Assembly (NCBI GenBank): GCA_944349765.1
Contig: CALVNN010000005.1
Location: 1-43,369, forward strand
Direction: 5' to 3'
Source of the DNA: an uncultured Clostridia bacterium
Lineage (GTDB): Bacteria; Bacillota; Clostridia; Christensenellales; UBA1242
Length of the DNA stretch: 43,369 nt
Under the pieces are notes generated by a model, which worked only from the letters and a program-made list of their open reading frames with translations, was not told where the DNA came from and did not search any database. The translations under genes were made by a program, and so were the position numbers. This document shows, in pieces, positions 7,392 through 15,002 of this stretch; positions within the stretch are counted from its first letter, which is position 1; each line of letters opens with the position of its first letter.

Positions 7392-9389
7392 TTAAATGAG
7401 TGGACCTGTTATATCAGGTTCCGAACTGTCATTGTTTTCGGAGGAGTCGGACTCAGTAGAGTCATCTTCGGTAGCTAGATCTGGATCAAGCAAAACAGAA
7501 TAATCAACCGGTAGATGCTCTAAAATGGATAAAGCTCCATCTTTTTCTACAAAATAACTATTGTCTATACCGCAATGAATAGCATCGTAATCACCTTCAA
7601 TATAATATGAGTTTATTTTAGTTATTACAGCATTACCTTGATCTGTGGCTACTAAAAATTCGTCTCTAATCCACTGATTATTTCTAAAAATGTACGAGCG
7701 TATTATGACTCTATTTGTTATATTGGCGTTGTAATGATTTTTATGTATCATACCTAAAGACCATTTTGAACCTTGCCCTAAGTTATAATATGTAAATGGA
7801 CTTGAAGACGATGTGTGATTTTTGGCTAGCAAATAATTGTTTCCGTCATCATAGGTAGCACCTAATATTATCATACCAGTTTCTATAAGGTCATCAGCTA
7901 ATTCCTGAACTGAGTGTATTAGTATAACGTTGCCTTCAGGAATTCCTGTTGTTATTAATGTGGCTTGTGTCGTAATGGTGGATAATGTAATTTGTAATTT
8001 ATGATCTGTGGTTATAAGTCCGAATGTAAAAAGACTTGAATTGAAATTAACTTGGTAGCCTAGTGGCAATCCTGCTAAATATGACCCAGGTAGCTCATAC
8101 CCACTTGAATTTATATATAAAGTGGCTGTGTTTTCCCTATCTATACGCAAAGTGATCAAATTTTTCGGCAATTCATCTGGATCATTAGATTTTACATAAT
8201 AGGCACAAAGTGGATTATAGCCGAGCTTTGTGATGGTGGTGGAGGACAAGTTTGGTAATAGCTCTGGATTGTCTGTTGGTGTTTTGTATACGCTAAATGT
8301 AGTTCCATTGTTTTTGAATATATAATAATAACCAAAAAATCTTTCTATCATATACCTTTTGAAATCGTTTAGTATTACACCATTGAGTCCCATAAGATGT
8401 CCAGCGCCATTATCTAAAGTAGTGGTCGGTGTTTTTGATTCTAGAGTAACATTCACTCTGAAAGTGTTAATCGTAGCAGTGCTAACGAATAAATGTGATA
8501 GCTCTAAATGCGTAGATGCACATGTGACTGTTTTTACCAACGTATCATTTAAGTAGAGCCTCACTATTTTATCTACTGTGCTTTTTAAGTCGCACTCAAA
8601 AGATATAGCATACACTTGATTGACAACGGTTACAAAATATATGTCAGATGTGGTGATATAGAACGAAGAACTATTGGATACTCTTACTATGCCATGCAGA
8701 TCATTGGACCAGTTGTATACAGTTGTGGAACTAGGTATGGTAGAAGGTGTTATATCACTAGGTTCGTAATACTTGCGCTTGCTTACTATAAATTCAAGGC
8801 TATCTATCAAAGAATTAAGGTATTCTTCATCCACAGTTGCCCCACCACTAGAGCTACTGCCATTTTCAATCAGTGTACTTAGAGCATTAATGTTATTATT
8901 AACTGTAGTAAAATCACTAGATAATTGAGACTGCACAGCTGTTGCTATTTCGCTTGTGTCTACACTTAAGTCTAAATTGTTGATAAGTCCGCTAATTTCG
9001 TTAAATTTAGGTAATAAAGTATTGTAAATAGTACTACTTAATGTTGTATAGTCTATGCTAAAATCTAGTGCATTAATGTCTTCTATTACATCATCTATTT
9101 TGCTTATTAGTTGACTAGAAAGTGAGGTGGAAGTTTGTTGTATCTGTGTATATAGTGACTCGTGATACATTGCGTTTTGCTCTTCTATATTTGTTACTTT
9201 TAAGCTTAAATTAGTTATAAATTCATCTAAATAATAGTAAAAATAATTTTTTAGACCTAATACGGCTTCATCTAATTGTTCAGGTTTTATTTGCTCAAAG
9301 TTGACCTTGGATAAGCTATCTTTTAGTTCTTCTAATTTTATATACAATAATTTATTATAATCACTATCTAAGATGTTTTGTCTTGGCAT
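7392..9389 (-). CDS. Phage-fibre-like structural protein (function unknown)
   Basis: The 665-residue protein has no signal peptide and no membrane segment. Residues 1 to about 190 are helical and coiled-coil-like, rich in spaced Leu, Ile and Asn with many short repeats. A SSSSGG hinge follows, and the rest is rich in Ser, Thr, Asn and Tyr, as in beta-structured fibre tips. It ends with an acidic Ser/Asp/Glu tail. This helical stalk plus beta-rich head resembles phage tail fibres or receptor-binding proteins, but I cannot match it to a named family. The ATG at 9389 has AAGGAG eight bases upstream. It is monocistronic and 17 kb away from the capsid cassette, which shows no fibre gene. A non-phage cytoplasmic role cannot be excluded. 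Confidence 0.5.
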   Translation of the reverse strand: MPRQNILDSDYNKLLYIKLEELKDSLSKVNFEQIKPEQLDEAVLGLKNYFYYYLDEFITNLSLKVTNIEEQNAMYHESLYTQIQQTSTSLSSQLISKIDDVIEDINALDFSIDYTTLSSTIYNTLLPKFNEISGLINNLDLSVDTSEIATAVQSQLSSDFTTVNNNINALSTLIENGSSSSGGATVDEEYLNSLIDSLEFIVSKRKYYEPSDITPSTIPSSTTVYNWSNDLHGIVRVSNSSSFYITTSDIYFVTVVNQVYAISFECDLKSTVDKIVRLYLNDTLVKTVTCASTHLELSHLFVSTATINTFRVNVTLESKTPTTTLDNGAGHLMGLNGVILNDFKRYMIERFFGYYYIFKNNGTTFSVYKTPTDNPELLPNLSSTTITKLGYNPLCAYYVKSNDPDELPKNLITLRIDRENTATLYINSSGYELPGSYLAGLPLGYQVNFNSSLFTFGLITTDHKLQITLSTITTQATLITTGIPEGNVILIHSVQELADDLIETGMIILGATYDDGNNYLLAKNHTSSSSPFTYYNLGQGSKWSLGMIHKNHYNANITNRVIIRSYIFRNNQWIRDEFLVATDQGNAVITKINSYYIEGDYDAIHCGIDNSYFVEKDGALSILEHLPVDYSVLLDPDLATEDDSTESDSSENNDSSEPDITGPLI

Positions 9390-9417
9390 ATCAAATCTCC
9401 TTATATAAGTTTTGTTT

Positions 9418-9447
9418 ATTTTACAATTTTTTTATATTGAATGTAAA
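9418..9447 (-). promoter_or_regulatory. Promoter of the fibre-like gene
   Basis: On the minus strand TTTACA (9442-9447) and TAAAAT (9418-9423) are 18 bp apart, upstream of the AAGGAG site of the 7392-9389 gene. Confidence 0.45.
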
Positions 9448-9487
9448 TTTAGATAGTCATTTTTGATAAATAATTGTCTTTTTGTAC

Positions 9488-9516
9488 TTGTTTAATTTAA
9501 AGTTTAATGATATAAT
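9488..9516 (+). promoter_or_regulatory. Promoter of the WalJ-like gene
   Basis: TTGTTT at 9488-9493, a 17-bp spacer and a perfect TATAAT at 9511-9516 precede the gene whose ribosome site is at about 9539-9546. Confidence 0.6.
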
Positions 9517-9555
9517 CTAGATTATTACTAATACTAAAGAAAGGTGGAATGTACT

Positions 9556-10356
9556 TTGCGAGTTTGTTGTTTGGCGAGTGGCAGTAAAGGGAATTGTACT
9601 TATGTTGAGTCAGATAATTGTAAGATTTTGATAGATATAGGCATATCTACCAAGGAAGTGGAACGTAGATTACAGTCTATAGGCGTCAACGCTAGTGAGA
9701 TAGATGCGATCCTTTTAACTCACGAACATAGTGACCATATAGGTGGACTTAAAACTTTTATAAATAAATATCAAAGGCCTATTTATGCACATATCAGCGG
9801 AATGAAAGCTATTACTCAAAAACAAGATGTTCCACCGAAGCTTCAAATATCCTTTTTGGATAATAGTTTTACGGTAAAAGATATGACTGTTACTCCTTTT
9901 AGACTCAGTCACGACAGTGTGTGTTGTGTTGGATACAGTATTACAGCACAGGGTAAGAAGATGAGTATTATGACCGATACGGGTATGGTACCAAATGAAG
10001 CTATTGATGTTATGAGTGGTAGTGATATAATCATTATAGAAAGCAATCATAATAAAAAAATGCTTCTTGATAATCCTAATTATAGTATGTTTTTGAAAAA
10101 ACGTATTCTATCAGTTCGTGGACATCTATCAAATGAGGAATGTGCACTTACAATACTGAGAATTTTGCAAAAAGCGTATACTGCTCAATTTGTGTTAGCT
10201 CATTTAAGTGAAAACAATAACAATCCAGTGCTAGCTTTTAATGAGGTTACTAGCAAACTCAGAGAATATGGAGTACAGGAAGGAGAGGATATATACATAG
10301 ATATAGCTCTTCAGCATACCGTCGGCAATATTTTTACAATAGAAGACAGAATATAG
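9556..10356 (+). CDS. walJ: MBL-fold metallo-hydrolase, WalJ/YycJ-like
   Basis: The 266-residue protein has the metallo-beta-lactamase signature THEHSDHIGG, with His56, His58, Asp60 and His61. LASGSKGN at the N-terminus is typical of YycJ/WalJ. The start is taken as TTG at 9556, because AAAGGTGG at 9539-9546 lies at proper distance from it and because family members begin MRV-LASGS; the GTG at 9544 falls inside the ribosome site itself. In Bacilli the gene belongs to the walRK operon and has been linked to cell division and DNA repair. Here it stands apart from any two-component genes, so the symbol is by homology only. Confidence 0.8.
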   Translation: MRVCCLASGSKGNCTYVESDNCKILIDIGISTKEVERRLQSIGVNASEIDAILLTHEHSDHIGGLKTFINKYQRPIYAHISGMKAITQKQDVPPKLQISFLDNSFTVKDMTVTPFRLSHDSVCCVGYSITAQGKKMSIMTDTGMVPNEAIDVMSGSDIIIIESNHNKKMLLDNPNYSMFLKKRILSVRGHLSNEECALTILRILQKAYTAQFVLAHLSENNNNPVLAFNEVTSKLREYGVQEGEDIYIDIALQHTVGNIFTIEDRI

Positions 10357-10367
10357 ACTAATTTTAT

Positions 10368-10396
10368 TTGACATTTTTAATGAAACGTTATAAACT
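10368..10396 (+). promoter_or_regulatory. Promoter of the LPG-synthase-TM gene
   Basis: A perfect TTGACA at 10368-10373 is followed after 17 bp by TAAACT (10391-10396); an overlapping TATAAA at 10389 has a 15-bp spacer. Confidence 0.6.
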
Positions 10397-10421
10397 ATAA
10401 AAAAATTGATGGGTTAGTATT

Positions 10422-11726
10422 TTGAAAAAGAGGGTTTTTAAGCGAAAAAGAAAAACTGAAAATATTTTTCCTTCCTTGAAATTTGAGGACGATGATGTCG
10501 CTCCTAATCAAATAAGTTTCGAGGATCTTTTTGCTGAAGTCGATTTTTCAAAATCAGTTGATAATAGTCTTGAAAGTATAGTTCCTAGTGAAGATCAAGC
10601 TAAAAAAATGGCATCAGTGACCGATGTCGTCGTTGAGAATAAGAGTCCAAAGAAAAAAGTCTGGTCATTTATATTTTTGGTAATTAATATTGTCATTGTT
10701 TTATTTATTTTGCTTGGAATGCTAGAAGGAGATAATGTCGTTAGACTAGATGAACTAGAGCTTGATCCTTGGTGGCTTGTAGCTGCTTTTGCTTGCTTTG
10801 GTTTGATTATGTTTACCGAGCAAAGACGTTATTCTATGCTTATTAAAAAATCAACAAAACGTAGTCGACCTTTTTTAAGTTATAAAGTGGCGGCAATAGG
10901 TAAGTATTATGATGCTATTACACCACTAGCTAGTGGTGGGCAACCTTTTCAGGTGTATTACCTAACTAATAGAGGCATTAAAGCATCTTCAGCTATTTCA
11001 ATACCTTTAGCTAAGTATATAATGCAACAACTTGTGTTTACGCTTCTAAGTATTGTGCTTGTTATAGGTTCATTAACTTTTTGGAAAGCCGACTTGAATG
11101 GACTTGGGACTACTCTTGTTAGTGTTGCGTTCTGGATAGGTTTTGTATTAAATATTGCAGTATTTTTGGCAACAGTGCTTATTTCTACTAGTAAATTAGG
11201 TAACAAACTTGTTATAGGCATACTAAAGATTTTAAACAAGATCAGAATTGTAAAAGATTATGATAAATACTATGCAAAATTGATAAATATTGTTGAAGAA
11301 TATCAACGTACAATAAAATTTTTTGCTAAATCACCTAAATTGCTTATTCCAGTATTTTTGTATTCACTATTAGGTATATTGATTTTATATAGCGTACCTT
11401 TCTTTATATATTGTTCCTTTGGTGGAGATTTTGATGTAAATATGTGGATAGAAATGATTGTGGTAGCATTTATGATAGATTTGGCAGCATCTTTTGTGCC
11501 ATTGCCTGGTGGTTCTGGTGTGCAAGAGTTATCGTTTGCGGCTGTGTATATGGCTACCTTTGGCGCAGGGACCTTTTGGGCATTACTTATTTGGAGAGTT
11601 ATTACGTACTATTCGTTTGTAATTCAAGGTATCATTGTGACAATATACGATTATGCGTATGGAAACAAGAAAAACTCTCGCCTACTTGAAAAGTGGAAAA
11701 AAGAAGAAAAAGACAACTCAGAATAA
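10422..11726 (+). CDS. LPG-synthase-TM (UPF0104) family integral membrane protein
   Basis: The 434-residue protein has a very basic start (KKRVFKRKRK), about 80 acidic and polar residues, and then roughly eight membrane segments. The LVASGGQPF-like block (LASGGQPFQVYY) and the PLPGGSGVQE motif are typical of the family related to the flippase domain of MprF, which moves aminoacylated lipids across the membrane. No synthase domain is attached, so the lipid substrate is unknown. The start is TTG at 10422, the first start after an in-frame stop; its ribosome site is weak (GGG at 10411). Transcription ends in a bidirectional terminator shared with dusB. Confidence 0.75.
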   Translation: MKKRVFKRKRKTENIFPSLKFEDDDVAPNQISFEDLFAEVDFSKSVDNSLESIVPSEDQAKKMASVTDVVVENKSPKKKVWSFIFLVINIVIVLFILLGMLEGDNVVRLDELELDPWWLVAAFACFGLIMFTEQRRYSMLIKKSTKRSRPFLSYKVAAIGKYYDAITPLASGGQPFQVYYLTNRGIKASSAISIPLAKYIMQQLVFTLLSIVLVIGSLTFWKADLNGLGTTLVSVAFWIGFVLNIAVFLATVLISTSKLGNKLVIGILKILNKIRIVKDYDKYYAKLINIVEEYQRTIKFFAKSPKLLIPVFLYSLLGILILYSVPFFIYCSFGGDFDVNMWIEMIVVAFMIDLAASFVPLPGGSGVQELSFAAVYMATFGAGTFWALLIWRVITYYSFVIQGIIVTIYDYAYGNKKNSRLLEKWKKEEKDNSE

Positions 11727-11745
11727 GACACTGAGTTGTCTTTTT
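11708..11745. terminator. Bidirectional terminator between convergent genes
   Basis: A stem of about 13 bp (AAAGACAACTCAG with CTGAGTTGTCTTT) overlaps the end of the plus-strand membrane gene and is flanked by A and T runs on both sides. Confidence 0.85.
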
Positions 11746-11748
11746 ATT

Positions 11749-12681
11749 TTATAAACCTTTTAATGCATCTAAAGCTAGATTAAGAGCTTCAGTCAGTGTA
11801 GGTGCGGTAACAATTTTAGCTTTTATAGCTTTACAGTTTGGTAGAGAGTGGAGATACCAAAGAAAATGTTTTCGCATATATTTGTTTATATAATCATCAC
11901 TAAAATATTCTTTTAGCCTTGTTATATGAGAGCCTAAAGCTTGACTACGGGTGAGTGGTGGCGTGACACCTATCAGTTCGCTGAATATCTGTGGGTTGCC
12001 TAAAGCACCACGTCCTATCATCACGCCCGCGCATCCAGTAGCAAACATTCTTTGCATACTTTCTTTATCTGTAATATCTCCATTGCCTATAACAGGTATT
12101 GAGACGGCTTTTACTATCTCGCTTATAGCCTCAAGGTCTACTTTTCCGCTATAAAAATCTTGTCTTGTACGTCCATGGATGGTAATTGCAGAAGCCCCAG
12201 CACGCTCGCACATTTTTGCAAATTCTATATAATTTTTCGTATCTTGAGATACCCCGAGTCTAAATTTTACCGTAATAGGTACTTTACTTGCTTGCACACA
12301 TTTTCTGATTATGTCTTCCGCGAGTTCTGGCTCGCTCATTAGGTAACAACCTTCTTTATTGTTGAAAATTTTAGGTGCAGGGCATCCCATATTGATATCA
12401 ATAATGTCATATTTTGTACCAAAACTTGCAATAACTTTACTCATAATTTCACTATCATTGCCAAAAATTTGCACTGCCTTGTATTTTGTGTTAGGTGCAA
12501 AATTTATCAAATCTTCGGTCTTTTCGCTACCGTAGTATAGCCCCTTAGCACTTACCATTTCAGTGTAACACATTTCGGCACCACACATTTGGCAAACTTC
12601 TCGAAACCCAACATCAGTTACGCCAGCCATAGGGGCAAGCAATATTCCTTTTTCTAATACCACATTACCAATCTTTAACAT
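11749..12681 (-). CDS. dusB: tRNA-dihydrouridine synthase, DusB type
   Basis: The 310-residue FMN enzyme reduces uridines in the tRNA D-loop. Seen in order are LAPMAGVTD with MVSAKGL, the INMGCPAPK block, a Cys-containing loop (EGCYLM), FRLGV, IHGRTR and IGNGDI, and the flavin-phosphate site GVMIGRGALGNP. These are the standard Dus TIM-barrel motifs, and the length matches DusB. The ATG has AGAGGT upstream. It is the only gene of its transcription unit. Confidence 0.93.
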   Translation of the reverse strand: MLKIGNVVLEKGILLAPMAGVTDVGFREVCQMCGAEMCYTEMVSAKGLYYGSEKTEDLINFAPNTKYKAVQIFGNDSEIMSKVIASFGTKYDIIDINMGCPAPKIFNNKEGCYLMSEPELAEDIIRKCVQASKVPITVKFRLGVSQDTKNYIEFAKMCERAGASAITIHGRTRQDFYSGKVDLEAISEIVKAVSIPVIGNGDITDKESMQRMFATGCAGVMIGRGALGNPQIFSELIGVTPPLTRSQALGSHITRLKEYFSDDYINKYMRKHFLWYLHSLPNCKAIKAKIVTAPTLTEALNLALDALKGL

Positions 12682-12699
12682 AAATACCTCTTTAAATAG

Positions 12700-12728
12700 A
12701 GTTTAGCACAAAACTAACCTAAAATCAA
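12700..12728 (-). promoter_or_regulatory. Promoter of dusB
   Basis: On the minus strand TTGATT (12723-12728), a 17-bp spacer and TGCTAAACT, an extended -10 with its core at 12700-12705, precede dusB by about 20 bp. Confidence 0.55.
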
Positions 12729-12797
12729 TTCAACTTTAAAAATTACTTTTCATACAATATTTCTATAATAGGCTAAAAATCTTTTAAAGGGGTGCAT

Positions 12798-13274
12798 ATG
12801 GAGTGTCAGTTTATCAAAGATGTCGAAGAGATAAAAAGCGATACAAAATTAATTTTTTTTGCTTGCTATGAAGAGTTTAGTTACGAAAAAGAGATTAGTG
12901 GTGATAAGTCTTTTAGTAGTAAACTGTCGAAGCTAAGTGCGGAAAAAAACGCTGTGGTCTTTGTTAGACTTTCTACCGACCTTTTTGGTTTAAAAAGTAA
13001 AAGCCTTATGGTGTATGATAAAGGTATGCTTCTAGGTATATTTGATGAGATGAATTGTTTTAATAGCAAGGAAATAAATGTACTGGATACTAGTATAGGA
13101 AGATTTTGCCTACTTATTGAAACAGATATATATATTGAAGGCATCATACAGATTATTCAAAGTTTTGATCCTGACTATGTAGTTGTATCTATTAAGGATT
13201 ATCTATATCCTGAAGCAAAAAAATTAAATTTTAATGTCACAACCTACGGAATTACTGATTTGTTTTTATTTTAA
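12798..13274 (+). CDS. Degenerate nitrilase-superfamily-like small protein
   Basis: The 158-residue protein is not a strong family match, but its centre follows the carbon-nitrogen hydrolase pattern. KSLMVYDKGMLLGIFDE at 68-84 resembles the strand pair before the catalytic Lys, and LDTSIGRFCLLIETD at 96-110 resembles the strand carrying the catalytic Cys. In this alignment both catalytic residues are changed to Glu (84 and 108). At 158 residues it is well below the usual 260 or more. It is probably a non-catalytic remnant or pseudoenzyme. The ATG at 12798 is chosen because AAAGGGG lies just upstream; the GTG at 12792 overlaps that site. A TATAAT at 12764 may be its -10 box, without a clear -35. 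Confidence 0.5.
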   Translation: MECQFIKDVEEIKSDTKLIFFACYEEFSYEKEISGDKSFSSKLSKLSAEKNAVVFVRLSTDLFGLKSKSLMVYDKGMLLGIFDEMNCFNSKEINVLDTSIGRFCLLIETDIYIEGIIQIIQSFDPDYVVVSIKDYLYPEAKKLNFNVTTYGITDLFLF

Positions 13275-13290
13275 AAATGCCATAAAATAA

Positions 13291-13319
13291 TTGCTTTGTT
13301 TGTATAAAAATGATAAAAT
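13291..13319 (+). promoter_or_regulatory. Promoter of the Na/Pi and pgk-gpmI operon
   Basis: TTGCTT at 13291-13296 and TAAAAT at 13314-13319 are 17 bp apart, about 28 bp upstream of the cotransporter start. Confidence 0.6.
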
Positions 13320-13346
13320 GGGCTTAAACTTGCTAAGGATACGATT

Positions 13347-15002
13347 ATGGAAATTTTTTACAATATACTTACGTTTATTGCTGGATTAGGAACTTTTTTG
13401 CTCGCAGTTAGATTGATAAGCAAATCAATGCAAGCTTTGGCGGGTAATAGTTTGAAACAAAAATTGCAGAAGTTATCTAAAAATAGATTTAGTGGCTTGG
13501 GCGTGGGAGCGCTATCTACTATAATGCTACAAAGTGCTACAGCGGTTACAGTCTTGGTTGTTAGTTTGATACAGGCTGGAGTCATAACTTTTGCACAATC
13601 TTTTGCTATTATTTTGGGTATAAATATAGGATCGGGTATAGTCATTTCTACGCTTCTTTTTGGTAGTATAAAATTAGGCACAATATTTGCTTCTTTCGCT
13701 GGTGTAGGTGCTCTTATGATGACTTTAAGCCGAAAGGAAACACCTAGGCATATAGGTCAAGCTATATTAGGCTTTGGTGTGCTATTTTTATCCCTTGGCA
13801 TTATGACTGACTGTATGTCTTATTTTAATACATTAGCTGGCTTTGAACAGTTTATGTCTGCTATTGATACGCCTGTACTTCTTGTGCTTTTGGGTATTTT
13901 ATTTTGTACTTTGGTACAAAGTTCGTTGGCTTCAAATGCAGTTATATTATCTTTATGCGGGGGGCTTGGTGTAGCTGGTGTAATAGATATTCAATCAGCT
14001 TTGTGGCTGGCTATAGGTGTGAGGATAAGTCCGTCTATAAGTGTGTTTATGGCTAGTTTAGGTTCAAGCATTGACGCTAAAAAAGCATCTGTATTTTACT
14101 TGATAATCAATGCGGTAAGTGGATTTGTGTTTATATTGTTATACTTTACAGGATGGACGTACTGGTTAGAGAGTGTTATTCAAGACCCTGCCGTTATACT
14201 AGTTGTTTATAATATTTTAATGAATTTAGTGGGTTCATTAATTATGTTACCATTTAGTAATCAATGCGCAAAAATTATGTCTAAAATGTTTAAGACCAAA
14301 AATAAATCTAATATATTTGAAATGGATAATGCGACCTTGCATATGGTAGGAAGTGCTATTGTACAGTATGGTGTGCAATCTGAAAGACTTATAAATGACT
14401 GTGTAAATGTTATAAAAAATGTGTATGAATTCAACTTTAAAAAGAGCAAAATAAAATTAGTCGAGACTTTAAAAAAGAAGCTTGCGACTCTTGAGGATAA
14501 TTGTATTCAAATGGAGTCAAATATTATAAAGAGTATGGGTGATATGGCTGAGGCAGATAAAAGGCAATTGCTATATTATCACGTAATTGCTGACAGAATC
14601 AAATCATTAACACATAGAACTAGCAAAATGTTAGAAGTTGCACAACGGGCGAAGCCAAAAGAAAGTTTTAGCAAAGAGCAGTTAAATAAGCTTGATGAGC
14701 TTTATGATATAGCTATGCAAATAGCTTCAATTGCTAAAGCATCTATACAAAGCATCAATCAGCAACAACCTGTAAATGATAGTTTAATATTTGATATAGT
14801 AGACTTAGATGAAAAAATGGTAAAAGAAAAACTTAATATAAGGAAATCCTTAAATAACGAAAAGCGTCTTATAAATTTGGATGCTTATGCAAGAATTGTC
14901 AATGAATTAGAGCAGATTGGCGAACAATTTGCTTCTATATGCTTAGCTTATGGCGATGGGTTAAAAGAAGAAAAAGATGAGGAGACAGTTAATGAAGTTT
15001 AA
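13347..15002 (+). CDS. Na/Pi cotransporter family protein with PhoU-like C-terminus
   Basis: The 551-residue protein starts with eight or nine membrane segments that contain the inverted Na_Pi_cotrans repeat. The paired QS motifs are LQSATAVTV near residue 69 and VQSSLASNA near 191. Residues from about 330 to the end form a soluble helical region like PhoU, which is common in bacterial NptA/YjbB-type proteins. The predicted role is sodium-coupled phosphate uptake or export. The last 11 bp overlap the start of the phosphoglycerate kinase fusion, so the two are co-transcribed and probably translationally coupled. That links phosphate movement to an enzyme handling phosphorylated glycolytic intermediates, although the link may be only positional. 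Confidence 0.85.
   Translation: MEIFYNILTFIAGLGTFLLAVRLISKSMQALAGNSLKQKLQKLSKNRFSGLGVGALSTIMLQSATAVTVLVVSLIQAGVITFAQSFAIILGINIGSGIVISTLLFGSIKLGTIFASFAGVGALMMTLSRKETPRHIGQAILGFGVLFLSLGIMTDCMSYFNTLAGFEQFMSAIDTPVLLVLLGILFCTLVQSSLASNAVILSLCGGLGVAGVIDIQSALWLAIGVRISPSISVFMASLGSSIDAKKASVFYLIINAVSGFVFILLYFTGWTYWLESVIQDPAVILVVYNILMNLVGSLIMLPFSNQCAKIMSKMFKTKNKSNIFEMDNATLHMVGSAIVQYGVQSERLINDCVNVIKNVYEFNFKKSKIKLVETLKKKLATLEDNCIQMESNIIKSMGDMAEADKRQLLYYHVIADRIKSLTHRTSKMLEVAQRAKPKESFSKEQLNKLDELYDIAMQIASIAKASIQSINQQQPVNDSLIFDIVDLDEKMVKEKLNIRKSLNNEKRLINLDAYARIVNELEQIGEQFASICLAYGDGLKEEKDEETVNEV

Noticed and set aside
9544-9555. GTG start for the WalJ-like gene
   Set aside because: The GTG forms part of the ribosome binding site; the TTG at 9556 gives the family's usual N-terminus.
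11444-11689. Plus-strand frame inside the LPG-synthase-TM gene
   Set aside because: It overlaps the conserved PLPGGSG motif region in another frame and has no ribosome site.
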